Assembly (NCBI RefSeq): GCF_030546805.1
Contig: NZ_JAUOPC010000002.1
Location: 1 to 64,000, forward strand
Source of the DNA: Cyclobacterium sp. 1_MG-2023
GTDB lineage: Bacteria; Bacteroidota; Bacteroidia; Cytophagales; Cyclobacteriaceae
DNA length: 64,000 nt
Direction: 5' to 3'
Part shown: positions 1 through 9,484 of the stretch, piece by piece
Position numbering within the stretch: the first letter of the stretch is position 1
Layout: each line of letters starts with the position of its first letter
The notes under the pieces: model-generated
What the model saw: only the letters and a program-made list of their open reading frames with translations
Databases searched by the model: none
What the model was told of the DNA's origin: nothing
Translations under genes and position numbers: made by a program

Positions 1-141
1 AGACTTTCAACCATAAAAAATTCAGACATCATTTATTTGCTCAAGGATGGACAGATCTTAAACCATGGTAATTTTGAGTCACTTACGAATGAGTCTTCCA
101 ATTTTAAAAAGATGGTGGCTTTGCAAAACTTTGATAATTAA
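1..141 (+). CDS. ABC transporter ATP-binding protein, C-terminal fragment
   Basis: The window opens inside a reading frame whose last 46 codons read RLSTIKNSD, then IIYLLKDGQI, and end with a TAA at 139-141. This is the segment just after the H-loop histidine of an ABC exporter nucleotide-binding domain (MsbA-like half transporters end this way). The histidine itself lies outside the window. The substrate cannot be told from this piece. The glycosyltransferase genes downstream make a lipid or glycan exporter plausible, but that is inference from context only. Confidence 0.8.
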   Translation, partial: RLSTIKNSDIIYLLKDGQILNHGNFESLTNESSNFKKMVALQNFDN

Positions 142-325
142 TTTGTGAGCACCACACTCCGATGATCATATATTTATGGCGTAGAGGGGGTATTTGGAGA
201 TTGTTACAAAGTTTTGTCTGCTGAAATTACTGTGTTATAGTTTTGGTATAAAAGATTACTTGGTAAATAATACTAGAAACCTAAGTATAATTTTCAATTT
301 TAAGATTTCAATAAAGCTTTTAGGT

Positions 326-1171
326 ATGAAAAAAATTACTTTTCCCTTGACGTATGAGTATTTGCAAGAAATAAGAATGGCTCAGGCTGTGATGGAATCT
401 GATTTCACATTGTGTGTGGAGCCTTGGCAAGATAATCGGTTTAAAAGACTTAAAGAATTTTTCCCAGTAAAATACGAATTGATTGAGCCAGATAGTAAAA
501 ATGTAACTGTCATTTCAGATATTCTTGTTGCTCATAAAACAATTACTCCGGAAACCAAAATTGGAGCACTTTCGCGACCATTGATCCTTCCTCATGCAAT
601 GCTTGACTATTGTAAAAAATTATGGCCGAAAAAAAGAAAATACAAATACGCATTTATTGGGAAAATCAATAAAGCTCGAAAAATATGGCTGCAAACATTT
701 CTAAGCTCAAAAGTAAAGGGATATATGGGGATATCCGGAAAGGTGTTTATTGATTACCCTATTTTTAAAAAGTTAAGTGTAATTTTTAGAAATTTTGATA
801 AACTTATAGTAACGGAATCTTTGAGAGGGAGAGAATTCCCAGGGAAAGCATGGGACGATGAGTATTTTCGAATTCAGTCCCAAGCTGAATTTATACTTTG
901 TCCGTCAGGAGATGTAGGATGCCCTTGGACTTACCGATTTTTTGAGGCGATGCTTTGCGGGGCGATACCTATTATTGAAGCAGAGTCACCTTGCTATGAA
1001 CCATTTAAATTCTATAGGGCAGAGCAAAATCCTGATTCATTTATTTATGACCAAGAAATTGTTGACTATAATTTCAAGCAATGTGAGAAATACCTCACCA
1101 TTGATACCAAAGAATTAAATAGTGAATTGTCTAAACTTTATGATAAGTTGAATGCTCTTTCGGATAAATAG
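326..1171 (+). CDS. Exostosin-like (GT47-type) glycosyltransferase
   Basis: The 281-residue product resembles exostosin-family glycosyltransferases, which transfer sugars onto glycan chains. The C-terminal half carries the typical signature: CPSG at residues 192-195, then RFFEAMLCGAIPII at 204-217. An FIGK segment near residue 110 fits the N-terminal Rossmann half. The frame is open back to a TTG at 194, but the ATG at 326 is preferred because the extra 44 codons look like AT-rich non-coding sequence. It precedes a GT2 gene on the same strand by 67 bp, so it probably belongs to the surface glycan locus. No membrane segment or signal peptide is evident, so it should act in the cytosol. Donor and acceptor are unknown. 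Confidence 0.65.
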   Translation: MKKITFPLTYEYLQEIRMAQAVMESDFTLCVEPWQDNRFKRLKEFFPVKYELIEPDSKNVTVISDILVAHKTITPETKIGALSRPLILPHAMLDYCKKLWPKKRKYKYAFIGKINKARKIWLQTFLSSKVKGYMGISGKVFIDYPIFKKLSVIFRNFDKLIVTESLRGREFPGKAWDDEYFRIQSQAEFILCPSGDVGCPWTYRFFEAMLCGAIPIIEAESPCYEPFKFYRAEQNPDSFIYDQEIVDYNFKQCEKYLTIDTKELNSELSKLYDKLNALSDK

Positions 1172-1238
1172 TTAAAGTATGGATGGTTTTATAATGAAAT
1201 AAAATATTGAGCAAACCTTCGCTTAATAGCCCATTGTG

Positions 1239-2498
1239 ATGAAAGAGGATAATGCTTATATAGTTAGCCACCTATTTCTTGAAAATTTAGCAATTCCCAA
1301 CTTAACTGATACTTGTAATCAAGGAGTATATCTAACAGTTTGGTGGAAGGAGATACCACTTGGTCATTTTGAATTGGCACCAAATACCAGTTTTTCCGCA
1401 AATGACTTTTATCAAAAGGTTGTCTGGTCTATTGAAGCAACCCTTGAATTTTATTTAAAAAACCAAAATACGCTACTTAAAGATGATTGGAAAAAAATGA
1501 TCCTAGAGGGGAGGGGAAATGATTTAAGGGTATTTCTGGAAAAGGTTTTTTTTTCGATTACTCATGTTGAATTTCCAAAAGTCGTACCCATATCAATAAT
1601 AATTTGCACTCGAAATAGAGCTAAGGATTTAAAAAGATGTTTAGATTCTATTATGAGAATGGCAAGTTTACCGGCTGAATTGATAGTCATAGACAATGCG
1701 CCTAATGATGATCAAACTAAGGAGTTGGTAAATGACTATGGCAATGTCAAGTACTATGAAGAAACAAAGCCAGGTTTGTCCAATGCCAGGAATAAGGGTG
1801 TAGTTGAGAGTTCTCAAACGATAATTTCATTCACTGATGATGATGTAGAAGTTCATAAAGATTGGGCCTTTAGGATATGGGAAGCATTTGAAAATAATAA
1901 AAAATTATATGCCATCACAGGGCTTGTGTTGCCCAAAGAACTTAATTCACCGGCACAAGTGCTTTTTGAGAAATCTTGGAGCTTTAATAGAGGTTATATA
2001 AATACAGAATATGGTGCTATCTACTGGAGAAAAAATCTTTCTAAAGGCCCTCCTGTTTGGCAATTGGGAGCTGGAGCCAATATGGCTTTTAGGAAAGAGG
2101 TTTTCAACACAATTGGTTATTTTGATGAAAAGTTAGGAGCCGGGGCTTCTGGATGTAGTGAAGATTCTGAAGTTTGGTTTAGAATTTTAAACAATCATAA
2201 TTATATGGAATACTGTCCTTTGGCAGTTGTTTTTCATAAACATCGGTATCAGCTCTCAGAACTAAAGTCCCAGATTTTTCAATATATGAAAGGGCATGTT
2301 GTTGCTGCCTTGGTCCAACAAACGCAAAATAATAATGCTGGTTATAGGAAGTATGTGTATGTTACATTACCAAAATATTATTTAAATAAAATTGTAAAAA
2401 TTTGGAAAGGTAAGGGGCGGAATTTTAAGTTTCTTCGTAATGAGATTACGGGTGTTTTAGCAGGCGTTTTCTTTTATTATAAAAATTATAAGCATTAA
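1239..2498 (+). CDS. Family 2 glycosyltransferase with extra N-terminal domain
   Basis: This 420-residue protein has a GT-A fold beginning near residue 116 (VPISIIICTRNRAKDL) with a DxD-type metal site TDDD at 199-202, as in family 2 glycosyltransferases. About 110 residues precede the catalytic domain and resemble nothing I recognise; they include a WWKEIPLG segment. The C-terminal part has the FHKHR segment often seen late in GT2 enzymes. The ATG at 1239 is taken as start; a GTG at 1236 directly precedes it in frame. The gene ends 27 bp from the convergent deacetylase gene, with no clear terminator between them. The sugar donor is unknown. Confidence 0.75.
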   Translation: MKEDNAYIVSHLFLENLAIPNLTDTCNQGVYLTVWWKEIPLGHFELAPNTSFSANDFYQKVVWSIEATLEFYLKNQNTLLKDDWKKMILEGRGNDLRVFLEKVFFSITHVEFPKVVPISIIICTRNRAKDLKRCLDSIMRMASLPAELIVIDNAPNDDQTKELVNDYGNVKYYEETKPGLSNARNKGVVESSQTIISFTDDDVEVHKDWAFRIWEAFENNKKLYAITGLVLPKELNSPAQVLFEKSWSFNRGYINTEYGAIYWRKNLSKGPPVWQLGAGANMAFRKEVFNTIGYFDEKLGAGASGCSEDSEVWFRILNNHNYMEYCPLAVVFHKHRYQLSELKSQIFQYMKGHVVAALVQQTQNNNAGYRKYVYVTLPKYYLNKIVKIWKGKGRNFKFLRNEITGVLAGVFFYYKNYKH

Positions 2499-2525
2499 GT
2501 TATACTTATAATAAAATATATAAGG

Positions 2526-3542
2526 TCATGACATCCAATTTTCTAATTGCTGCTGGAATTCTTTACCGCTCCAATTATTAACCTGAAATCTACCAAATAA
2601 TAAGGGATCTGCTTTATACTTAATTAGTCGCGGTTTAGTTGTAAAAGCTGTCTCAAATCCTTGTGATTTTAATATTTCTAAGGTGTTTTGGTCAAATTTA
2701 CCCGAAGGGTAGGCAAAAGAGTCTATAGGGGAGTTTATGGCCGATTCAAGAAATTGTTTGTTTTCACAAATTTCTTTCTCTTGTTCTACCTCATTTAACT
2801 GAGGTAATAGCGGATGACTGTTGGTATGTCCACCTATCTGAAATAATGGGTTGGATGATAAAGATTGAAGATGTGGTTTTTCCATGGAAATGTTATTGAA
2901 CTCCAATTGTTTACTATTAATTCCAGCCCATTCTCTAAGCTTTTTCATAATTAATTGTTGTTCTTGGTAATCCAAAGTACTCAATAATCTCCAGAGATCT
3001 AAGTATAGTTGAGCCCTTAAACCGGGTGGGGGTAAGGTTGCATTCCAATTTTCATATAAATGCCTGAATTTTTCGGTTAGGATTATTTCATTTTTAAGGT
3101 CAAAAGAAAAGATTGAATCCCTATAATTTAAAACCAATTTATCAGGTAATATGGGGCTTTCTAGTATGATATAAGTAAGCTCATCCCACCAGAAAGATTT
3201 TTTAGTGCCTAAATGCTTGGTGGAGATAAAAAATGTCGCTGGTAAATCATAGGCTTCTAGGATAGGTTTGGCGTATAGGAAATTATCCATATACCCATCA
3301 TCAAAGGTGATGAAGATGGTAGAATTGGGCTTTTTTTGATTGATCCCTTTGATGTTAGAAAGAGGAAGAACTAATTTACTTGCTTTTAAAATTTCCAGAT
3401 GTTGCTCAAAATTCTGAGGACTAACTACTAAATTCCATGGGTCTAACGATGAGTTAATAACTCTATGGTACATTAACACCAACACTGGAGGGGTTGAGTT
3501 TATTTGTTTCCATTGTTTTTTTACCCAATTTTTAATTTTCAT
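2526..3542 (-). CDS. Polysaccharide deacetylase family (CE4) protein
   Basis: The 338-residue product has the NodB-homology motifs of carbohydrate esterase family 4. These are TFDDGYMDN with the metal/base aspartates at 81-82, the metal-binding pair H239 and H243 in GGHTNSHP, and FAYPSG at 276-281. Such enzymes remove acetyl groups from N-acetylated sugars. The N-terminus holds MYHRV, as in many bacterial CE4 proteins fused into glycan loci. No signal peptide is obvious, so the protein may act on cytosolic intermediates or be anchored by a partner. It is the last gene of a six-gene reverse-strand operon, and its start overlaps the upstream GT2-methyltransferase gene by 11 bp. Confidence 0.85.
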   Translation of the reverse strand: MKIKNWVKKQWKQINSTPPVLVLMYHRVINSSLDPWNLVVSPQNFEQHLEILKASKLVLPLSNIKGINQKKPNSTIFITFDDGYMDNFLYAKPILEAYDLPATFFISTKHLGTKKSFWWDELTYIILESPILPDKLVLNYRDSIFSFDLKNEIILTEKFRHLYENWNATLPPPGLRAQLYLDLWRLLSTLDYQEQQLIMKKLREWAGINSKQLEFNNISMEKPHLQSLSSNPLFQIGGHTNSHPLLPQLNEVEQEKEICENKQFLESAINSPIDSFAYPSGKFDQNTLEILKSQGFETAFTTKPRLIKYKADPLLFGRFQVNNWSGKEFQQQLENWMS

Positions 3543-5175
3543 TTTCTTCTTTTATTGCCTTGACAGTTACTATTACCTGCATGCTAGGGTCTTGATAATC
3601 CAGCATTTCCTTATTGATTTCAGGAAGCCCCATGCCATAAAGAAAAGCAGTTGCTGCATACACATTTCCATAGGTCTTTATATCTAAATGACTTTGGGGG
3701 AAATACTCGGCCATTATTTTTTTCATTGCCTGACCTGTAAAAGACCAATACCAAGTGTAACCCCACTCGCCATAATCGATTGGTGTAATTCCCGGAACAG
3801 TTAATAACAGCGTTCCTCCTGGTTTTAATATTCTATGACAGGTTTTAATTACTGATTGATAATCGTAAACCAAATGAAGGGTTTGTGTTAATAAGATACA
3901 ATCAAAGCTATTGTCTTCGATATGAGGGGCTTCACTAAGATCTCCTACGATGGTAGCCTTAGGGTTTGTATCATTTATGTGGAGAATGTCGCTGGTTTTA
4001 ACCATTTCTTTTCCAAAGCGAAGGGTATAGTCATTGTCTCCGATTTCGAGGGCCCTTCCATAGATACTATCAGAAGATTCCGCTAAAAAATTCTCGATAT
4101 AATATCGGTCTATTGGGCCACCTCTATCATAACCAAAGTTTTTACTAAATGGACGTAAACGCTTAAAATCCCCTGATTTTACATTTTTTATTGGCGGGAT
4201 AAATCCTTTATAAATGCCCAAATTGAATAGTATGCGTTTACCTTTGAGCGGTATAATGTTTTTCAAAAATTTATATTTTTTAAATCTACCCATAAGGTTT
4301 GCCTTTATCTTTTTATAGAGAATACTAATGAAATTGCTGTCAAATAAAAATAATATATACTTAGAAGGATTGGGACTGTTTTTAAATTGATCATATAATA
4401 ATTTCTGGTAATATTTTGTAAAGTTTTGTTTACCTTCTTGTAAGGCCAAAAGATCTTTTTTTGTTGATAAATTATCCTTTTGGCGGTCCAAAACTTTCAA
4501 TACAGTTGAAAGCATCAATGAAATATTATTAGACATGTTTTCTTGATGCATCCTATAAACTGATAATACCTTTCTGTGGTGAGCAATAGGGTATTTTTGT
4601 GCTATTCTTAAATAAAGGTCATAATCTTCACAAGCTTTCAAAGTTGAGTCATACGATATTTCATCAAAAACCTTTCTTCTGAACATCACGGTGGCATGCA
4701 TTCCTATGTAATTTCTTTTTAATAGCGTCTGGAAGTGATCTGAGGCAACATTTTCCCGGATTGTTTTTATTTTAATATTATCTATTGTGCTGACTTGATG
4801 TGCTCCTGAAACAAATGCCAATTGGGTCTCCTTTATCAAATATTCAATATTATAGGCGACAGCATCTTCAAACAGCAAATCATCTGCGTCCAAAAAAACC
4901 AAAAAATCACCCTTACTGTGTTTTATACCGGCATTTCTGGCTGATGGTAAACCTTGATTTTCCTGATAAAGGTAAATTATATTAGCATAATTTTTCGCTA
5001 CATTTTTTGTGTTATCTGTAGACCCATCATCCACAATAATAATCTCTATCTTCTTATATGTTTGCCTTAAACAACTATCAATTGCTTCCGAAAGGTATTT
5101 CCCATGGTTAAAGCATGGGATGATTATGGAAACTAGCGGTGAATTCACCTTTGAGAAGTTGTCATGTTTTTCCAT
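3532..5175 (-). CDS. GT2 glycosyltransferase fused to SAM-dependent methyltransferase
   Basis: The 547 residues form two enzymes in one chain. Residues 12-230 are a GT-A domain (VSIIIPCFNHGKYL, VDDGSTDN, metal motif DADD at 96-99). Residues about 370-500 are a class I methyltransferase with motif I ALEIGD at 375-380, an acidic NDTNP segment near 401, and LKPGGTLLL at 450-458. The middle 230-360 is a linker of uncertain fold. A glycosyltransferase joined to a methyltransferase suggests addition and methylation of a sugar, perhaps as a chain cap. That would fit the adjacent Wzm/Wzt-type exporter, where methyl caps can set chain length. The cap role is inference. Confidence 0.85.
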   Translation of the reverse strand: MEKHDNFSKVNSPLVSIIIPCFNHGKYLSEAIDSCLRQTYKKIEIIIVDDGSTDNTKNVAKNYANIIYLYQENQGLPSARNAGIKHSKGDFLVFLDADDLLFEDAVAYNIEYLIKETQLAFVSGAHQVSTIDNIKIKTIRENVASDHFQTLLKRNYIGMHATVMFRRKVFDEISYDSTLKACEDYDLYLRIAQKYPIAHHRKVLSVYRMHQENMSNNISLMLSTVLKVLDRQKDNLSTKKDLLALQEGKQNFTKYYQKLLYDQFKNSPNPSKYILFLFDSNFISILYKKIKANLMGRFKKYKFLKNIIPLKGKRILFNLGIYKGFIPPIKNVKSGDFKRLRPFSKNFGYDRGGPIDRYYIENFLAESSDSIYGRALEIGDNDYTLRFGKEMVKTSDILHINDTNPKATIVGDLSEAPHIEDNSFDCILLTQTLHLVYDYQSVIKTCHRILKPGGTLLLTVPGITPIDYGEWGYTWYWSFTGQAMKKIMAEYFPQSHLDIKTYGNVYAATAFLYGMGLPEINKEMLDYQDPSMQVIVTVKAIKEENEN

Positions 5176-5187
5176 AAAGAGATTAGC

Positions 5188-6192
5188 TTAAGAAGCTCGA
5201 TGTTTACTAGACGGTTGGATTTTTTTAAACAGTTGATGAAATATCTCTAAACCGCTTTTATTTGTTAGTTTGACAATCCTTTTTCTATACCTTTTCAAAT
5301 AGGTTAATTGCTTGTGAAAAGCCGGGTGTTTTAATGAGAATTGTGCTTGGCTAATGATTTTCCCCAGTTTTTTAGGTGATCCGGGGTTTGACTTTTGGTA
5401 TTCGTCTAGCCAATTTAAAAAAGAATACCTATGCCCATGGTAGGTTCCTTGTTGGTGTGAGGTGTTTACCATAGATTCCTGTCGTTGACGATAGAAATTG
5501 TTACAGCTGGAAGAAATGTAGACCTTTTCGTTAAGGTAGAACTTTGACAAGAAAATTTGATCCTCATACATCCCTTTGAAGTTCTCTTCAAACCCGCCAT
5601 GTTTTTGTAAGATTTTTTTGTCGACTAAAATGCCACACATGCAAGGTGCTGCACCGGTACCCAATGGGTATAATGTGAAAATCAAATTAGGGGGTTCATG
5701 AATACAGTCTTGATCTGCTCCTACCGGTATGATAATGTTTTTGGAATTAGAATGACACCAATTGTTCCAATAATAGGTGGCTTCACAATACAAAGGTGAG
5801 GAGTTGATTAACATAGTGTAAACACTTGTGGTCAAAAAATCCGGTAGCCAAACATCATCGCCATCTAAAAATGCAATAATTTCTCCCTTTGCTAAATCAA
5901 CAGCCAAATTTCTGCTTGCACTTAAACCTTTATTAATATGGCCATCATGGTCATGGTATTTGATTTTAGAGTATTTTTTGGCAAAGGATTTAGCTATTGT
6001 TGTACTCCCATCTTTCGACCCATCGTCAACTAATATTAATTCCCAATTGCTGTATTTTTGGCCTAAAACACTTTCAATAGCTTCCGTAAGGTATTTCTCT
6101 TCATTAAAAAAACAGGTGATTACCGTCACAAACAATTCGTTTGTATGATTTCCTGATTTTTTTTGCATCGTTAGAGGTTTCGTAGCTATCAT
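5188..6192 (-). CDS. Family 2 glycosyltransferase
   Basis: The 334-residue product starts its GT-A domain near residue 21 (FVTVITCFFNEEKYL), followed by ILVDDGSKDGS and the metal-binding LDGDD at 109-113. The C-terminal third is basic (LKRYRKRIVKL), which may help membrane association. It lies 12 bp downstream of nothing but the next operon member and 26 bp after the exporter ATPase gene, so co-transcription is likely. An alternative start is Met9. The protein should add one sugar of the exported glycan on the cytosolic face; the donor cannot be read from the sequence. Confidence 0.8.
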   Translation of the reverse strand: MIATKPLTMQKKSGNHTNELFVTVITCFFNEEKYLTEAIESVLGQKYSNWELILVDDGSKDGSTTIAKSFAKKYSKIKYHDHDGHINKGLSASRNLAVDLAKGEIIAFLDGDDVWLPDFLTTSVYTMLINSSPLYCEATYYWNNWCHSNSKNIIIPVGADQDCIHEPPNLIFTLYPLGTGAAPCMCGILVDKKILQKHGGFEENFKGMYEDQIFLSKFYLNEKVYISSSCNNFYRQRQESMVNTSHQQGTYHGHRYSFLNWLDEYQKSNPGSPKKLGKIISQAQFSLKHPAFHKQLTYLKRYRKRIVKLTNKSGLEIFHQLFKKIQPSSKHRAS

Positions 6193-6218
6193 TTTTCGCC
6201 AATTAAATACTTTTTGAT

Positions 6219-7526
6219 TTAGTTTGTACCAAGCATTTCAGTGTTCCATTCAAACTTGGGACGAACCAGCCCCCCTATATAATCGGTGTACTCTTTTCTC
6301 ATATTACCAGAATCCACAATAGTAAAAGAAACAGCTTCTTCTATAAATGCAATACTTGTAGATGCTTCCCGATTTATTAAAGCATTGATGAAATACCCTC
6401 CTTCATTTAAAAAGTACTTTGGGATTTTTACTCTGGAACGATAAGTACCTGCGTTCAAATTCACATTTGAAAATTTGTCAATATTTGTGGTGGTAGAGGG
6501 CCAGTTTCCTGATGATAATATCAATATTCCACTTTCGGAAAATAACTGAATATTACTTGTAAGTTGATTGCCATTTTGATTGGTTTCAAATTCAATTTCA
6601 ATAAAAAACGGATCATTGTCATTTAATATGTTACCTATTTGATGAGACTGATCTAAAACCCTTACGGCATTAATTTTGACACCATATTTCCCTACTCCTG
6701 TCATTCCAGGCTCAGATAACCACACGGCCTTTGATTTATTAAAAGCGATTTCACTATAAGTAGAGATTGTTGCATTAGTGGGGCCATCCATTGTCAAATT
6801 TCCGGCCTGTAATAAAATTGCTCTACTACATAGCGCTTGTACAGCACCCATATTATGACTAACAAAAAGAATCGTTCTTCCTTCCTTGCTTACTTGCCCT
6901 AGCTTTCCCAAACATTTTTTCTGAAATTCTGCATCTCCTACAGCCAATACTTCATCCACTATAAGAATTTCTGGTTCTAAATGAGCAGCTACAGCAAAAG
7001 CTAAACGAACATACATTCCACTACTATATCGCTTTACAGGGGTGTCAATGTGTTTCTCAACCCCCGAAAAGTCAATGATTTCATCAATTTTCCCTCTAAT
7101 CTCAGCCTTGGTCATTCCCAAAATCGCACCATTGAGAAATATATTTTCTCTACCTGTTAACTCGGGGTGGAAACCTGTGCCTACCTCCAATAAACTTGCT
7201 ATCCTACCCTTTGCCTTTATAATGCCAGTAGTAGGGGAAGTTACCCTAGAGAGGATTTTAAGAAGGGTTGATTTACCCGCTCCATTCTTGCCTATTATTC
7301 CCAAGACTTCTCCCTGATTCACATTGAAACTTATATCTTTTAATGCCCAATAGTCCCCATATTGGGTAGGTTTAAAGTTGTCTTGTTCAATACTTTTAAA
7401 TGGGTCTTCCTTCCCTCGTATTTTTGCCCACCATTGGGTTAAATCCTGACTTAGTCTACCTGTGCCAATAACCCCAAGTCTGTACTTTTTACCTAAACCA
7501 TCTATACTTATAACTGTGTCTGACAT
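6219..7526 (-). CDS. Polysaccharide ABC exporter ATPase, Wzt type with C-terminal domain
   Basis: The 435-residue protein is the ATPase of an ABC-2 polysaccharide exporter. It has Walker A GKNGAGKST at 79-87, signature YSSGM at 167-171, Walker B ILIVDE at 187-192 and the switch histidine at 224. Residues about 275-430 form an extra beta-rich domain like the Wzt C-terminal domain, which in O-antigen exporters binds the modified chain end. The start chosen is MSDTV at 7526, which leaves a 10-bp gap after the permease; a longer frame to 7565 would overlap it. The fused methyltransferase in the same operon could supply the recognised cap. That link is inference. Confidence 0.88.
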   Translation of the reverse strand: MSDTVISIDGLGKKYRLGVIGTGRLSQDLTQWWAKIRGKEDPFKSIEQDNFKPTQYGDYWALKDISFNVNQGEVLGIIGKNGAGKSTLLKILSRVTSPTTGIIKAKGRIASLLEVGTGFHPELTGRENIFLNGAILGMTKAEIRGKIDEIIDFSGVEKHIDTPVKRYSSGMYVRLAFAVAAHLEPEILIVDEVLAVGDAEFQKKCLGKLGQVSKEGRTILFVSHNMGAVQALCSRAILLQAGNLTMDGPTNATISTYSEIAFNKSKAVWLSEPGMTGVGKYGVKINAVRVLDQSHQIGNILNDNDPFFIEIEFETNQNGNQLTSNIQLFSESGILILSSGNWPSTTTNIDKFSNVNLNAGTYRSRVKIPKYFLNEGGYFINALINREASTSIAFIEEAVSFTIVDSGNMRKEYTDYIGGLVRPKFEWNTEMLGTN

Positions 7527-7536
7527 ACAATTAAGA

Positions 7537-8379
7537 TTAAACAACATCCATAAAACTTTTCTCAATTCTATTGAAAATTAACACGCCAATAAATAGAGAT
7601 AAAAAAGTAATTAAAGTACTGTATAGTAAGTGCCAAGGATTAAATTCACCAACTCCCAAAAGTGAATATCTAAATAACTCAATAATTGGTGTCAAAGGGT
7701 TAGCTAGAATAAATAGCTTATATTTTCCTTCAAAAAAAGACAAAGGATAAATGACAGGAGTTGCATACATTAACAGTTGTGTCCCAAAAGAGACAAGGTG
7801 TACCATATCCCTATATTTCGTAGTCAAAGAAGATATGATTATTCCAACACCCAATCCCAATGCCGCTACCAATAATAGTAAAAATGGGATAAAAATCAGG
7901 TAGGTGTTTAATTGAATATTAATGCCTAAAACCCAATGGTGATAAGCAATAAGCAAAAGAAGTAGTGTTAGTTGAATTGCAAATCCAATCAGTGCTGAAA
8001 CAACATTGGATAAAGGAATAATTAACCTTGGGAAATATACCTTTCCGAATATTCCTGCATTGGCAGTGAAGGTAACAGATGTTTTATTTAAACAAGAGGA
8101 AAAATAGTTCCAAATTACCAGCCCGGAAAGGTAAAACAATGCAGGAGGAGCACTATCCGTTGGGATTTTCGCTACCTTATCAAAAACCAGAATAAACATT
8201 ATGGTAGTTAGTAATGGTTGAATAAGAAACCACAATGGGCCAAGAATAGTCTGTTTATAAACTGCAATGAAATCTCTTTTTACAAACATGAGTAATAAAT
8301 CACGATAAGTCCAAATGTCCTTAAGATGGAGATCAAACCAAGAGGTTTTAGGTTTTATTATTAAAGTCCATTTTTCCAT
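7537..8379 (-). CDS. Polysaccharide ABC exporter permease, Wzm type
   Basis: This 280-residue membrane protein has about six hydrophobic segments and the N-terminal amphipathic region (WTYRDLLLMFVKRDF) typical of ABC-2 permeases that move O-antigen or teichoic acid chains. FLIQPLLTT and the late NPLTPIIELFRY segment are family hallmarks. It sits directly upstream of its ATPase partner. Together they should carry an undecaprenyl-linked glycan across the inner membrane. No separate operon promoter is obvious in the 67 bp separating it from the upstream GT2 gene. Confidence 0.88.
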   Translation of the reverse strand: MEKWTLIIKPKTSWFDLHLKDIWTYRDLLLMFVKRDFIAVYKQTILGPLWFLIQPLLTTIMFILVFDKVAKIPTDSAPPALFYLSGLVIWNYFSSCLNKTSVTFTANAGIFGKVYFPRLIIPLSNVVSALIGFAIQLTLLLLLIAYHHWVLGINIQLNTYLIFIPFLLLLVAALGLGVGIIISSLTTKYRDMVHLVSFGTQLLMYATPVIYPLSFFEGKYKLFILANPLTPIIELFRYSLLGVGEFNPWHLLYSTLITFLSLFIGVLIFNRIEKSFMDVV

Positions 8380-8446
8380 TATCGTCTGTTGTTTCCGAAA
8401 GTTACTTGATGAGTAGGCTTCAAAATAGTCTTGACCTTGCGGTAGG

Positions 8447-9484
8447 TTAAAGTTTGGGAGGAGTAATTTTCTTTGAAAAATAATTTGAATAGTTAACCTC
8501 GTTTTTCTTTATTTTGAAGATGATTTTAATGTATAGCTTGAATAATAAATAATAAAAATTGCGGTCACTAGTTTGAATTGAAAGGGCTTTCTTTATTAAT
8601 TGATGAGCTTTTTTTCTATCGCTGATTTGTTGCCAAATTAGGTTTGCACTTTTAATGAAGGATTTTTTACATGCTAATTTTTGATCCCACATAATGTGTT
8701 TCATGTCTTCAGGAAGTTGTTTCTCAATATTTAAAATTGTCTGAGCCAAGTCGATTACATTTTGTCCGGTTTCCTGTTCCGGGTAGGATATAGAACCAAT
8801 ATGTCTTCTGTATTCCGCCAGTATAGAAGTGGAGTAGGCTATGGGATAATTTTTTGCAATTCTTACCCACATTTCCCAATCTTCTCCGAAAACTACTCCA
8901 TAAAAGCTTCCTAATTTTTCATATACTTCCCGCTTAACCACAGTTGCCACATATTGTGTAGGTTGTTCGGCTGACATTATGTGTAATGCATCCTTTAATA
9001 TTCCTTCTCTATCATGGTTAAATTTACCTTCCTTCTTTATTTGGCCATTTCCGTCAATAAAATGGTACCTACAAAAGGCTGCGCCCGCTTCAGGATGAAC
9101 TTTAAATAAATCTGAAATTTTATCATAAAACCCTTCCTTCACTCGATCATCTCCATGCAGAAGGTGTACCAATTTCCCTTTTGATCTATTGATGCATGTC
9201 TCAAAATTCCTTAAGCTACCAACATTTTTTTGTTGCCTGTAATAAGTCACCCTGTCACCTCCTATTTTTTTAACCAAGCTTTCAACGTCCGCATCAGTGC
9301 TGCAATCATCAATTACTTCTATCTGCATAAGGTTTTCACCTAAATCCTGAGCCAATACACTATTTAAGGAGTCGATTATAAATTCAGAGCAATTATAGAC
9401 TGGGATCATTATCGACCAAAGTGGTCTTTCGTCAAAGGGGGGAATTGGTTGAATTTTAGGTGGTGATTGGGGGATTCGTTCCAT
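8447..9484 (-). CDS. Family 2 glycosyltransferase
   Basis: The 345-residue product has a GT-A domain starting near residue 21 (PLWSIMIPVYNCSEF), a VIDDCSTD segment and a metal motif HGDD at 110-113, where the first aspartate is replaced by histidine. Residues 165-200 (KREVYEKLGSFYG, FGEDWEMW) match the acceptor-side part of GT2 enzymes. It is the first gene of the reverse operon that continues through the Wzm/Wzt exporter to the deacetylase. The 553 bp upstream should hold the operon promoter. Specificity is unknown. Confidence 0.8.
   Translation of the reverse strand: MERIPQSPPKIQPIPPFDERPLWSIMIPVYNCSEFIIDSLNSVLAQDLGENLMQIEVIDDCSTDADVESLVKKIGGDRVTYYRQQKNVGSLRNFETCINRSKGKLVHLLHGDDRVKEGFYDKISDLFKVHPEAGAAFCRYHFIDGNGQIKKEGKFNHDREGILKDALHIMSAEQPTQYVATVVKREVYEKLGSFYGVVFGEDWEMWVRIAKNYPIAYSTSILAEYRRHIGSISYPEQETGQNVIDLAQTILNIEKQLPEDMKHIMWDQKLACKKSFIKSANLIWQQISDRKKAHQLIKKALSIQTSDRNFYYLLFKLYIKIIFKIKKNEVNYSNYFSKKITPPKL

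Noticed and set aside
194-325. N-terminal extension of the exostosin-like protein from a TTG start
   Set aside because: The extra 44 residues look like translated AT-rich leader; the ATG at 326 is the better start.
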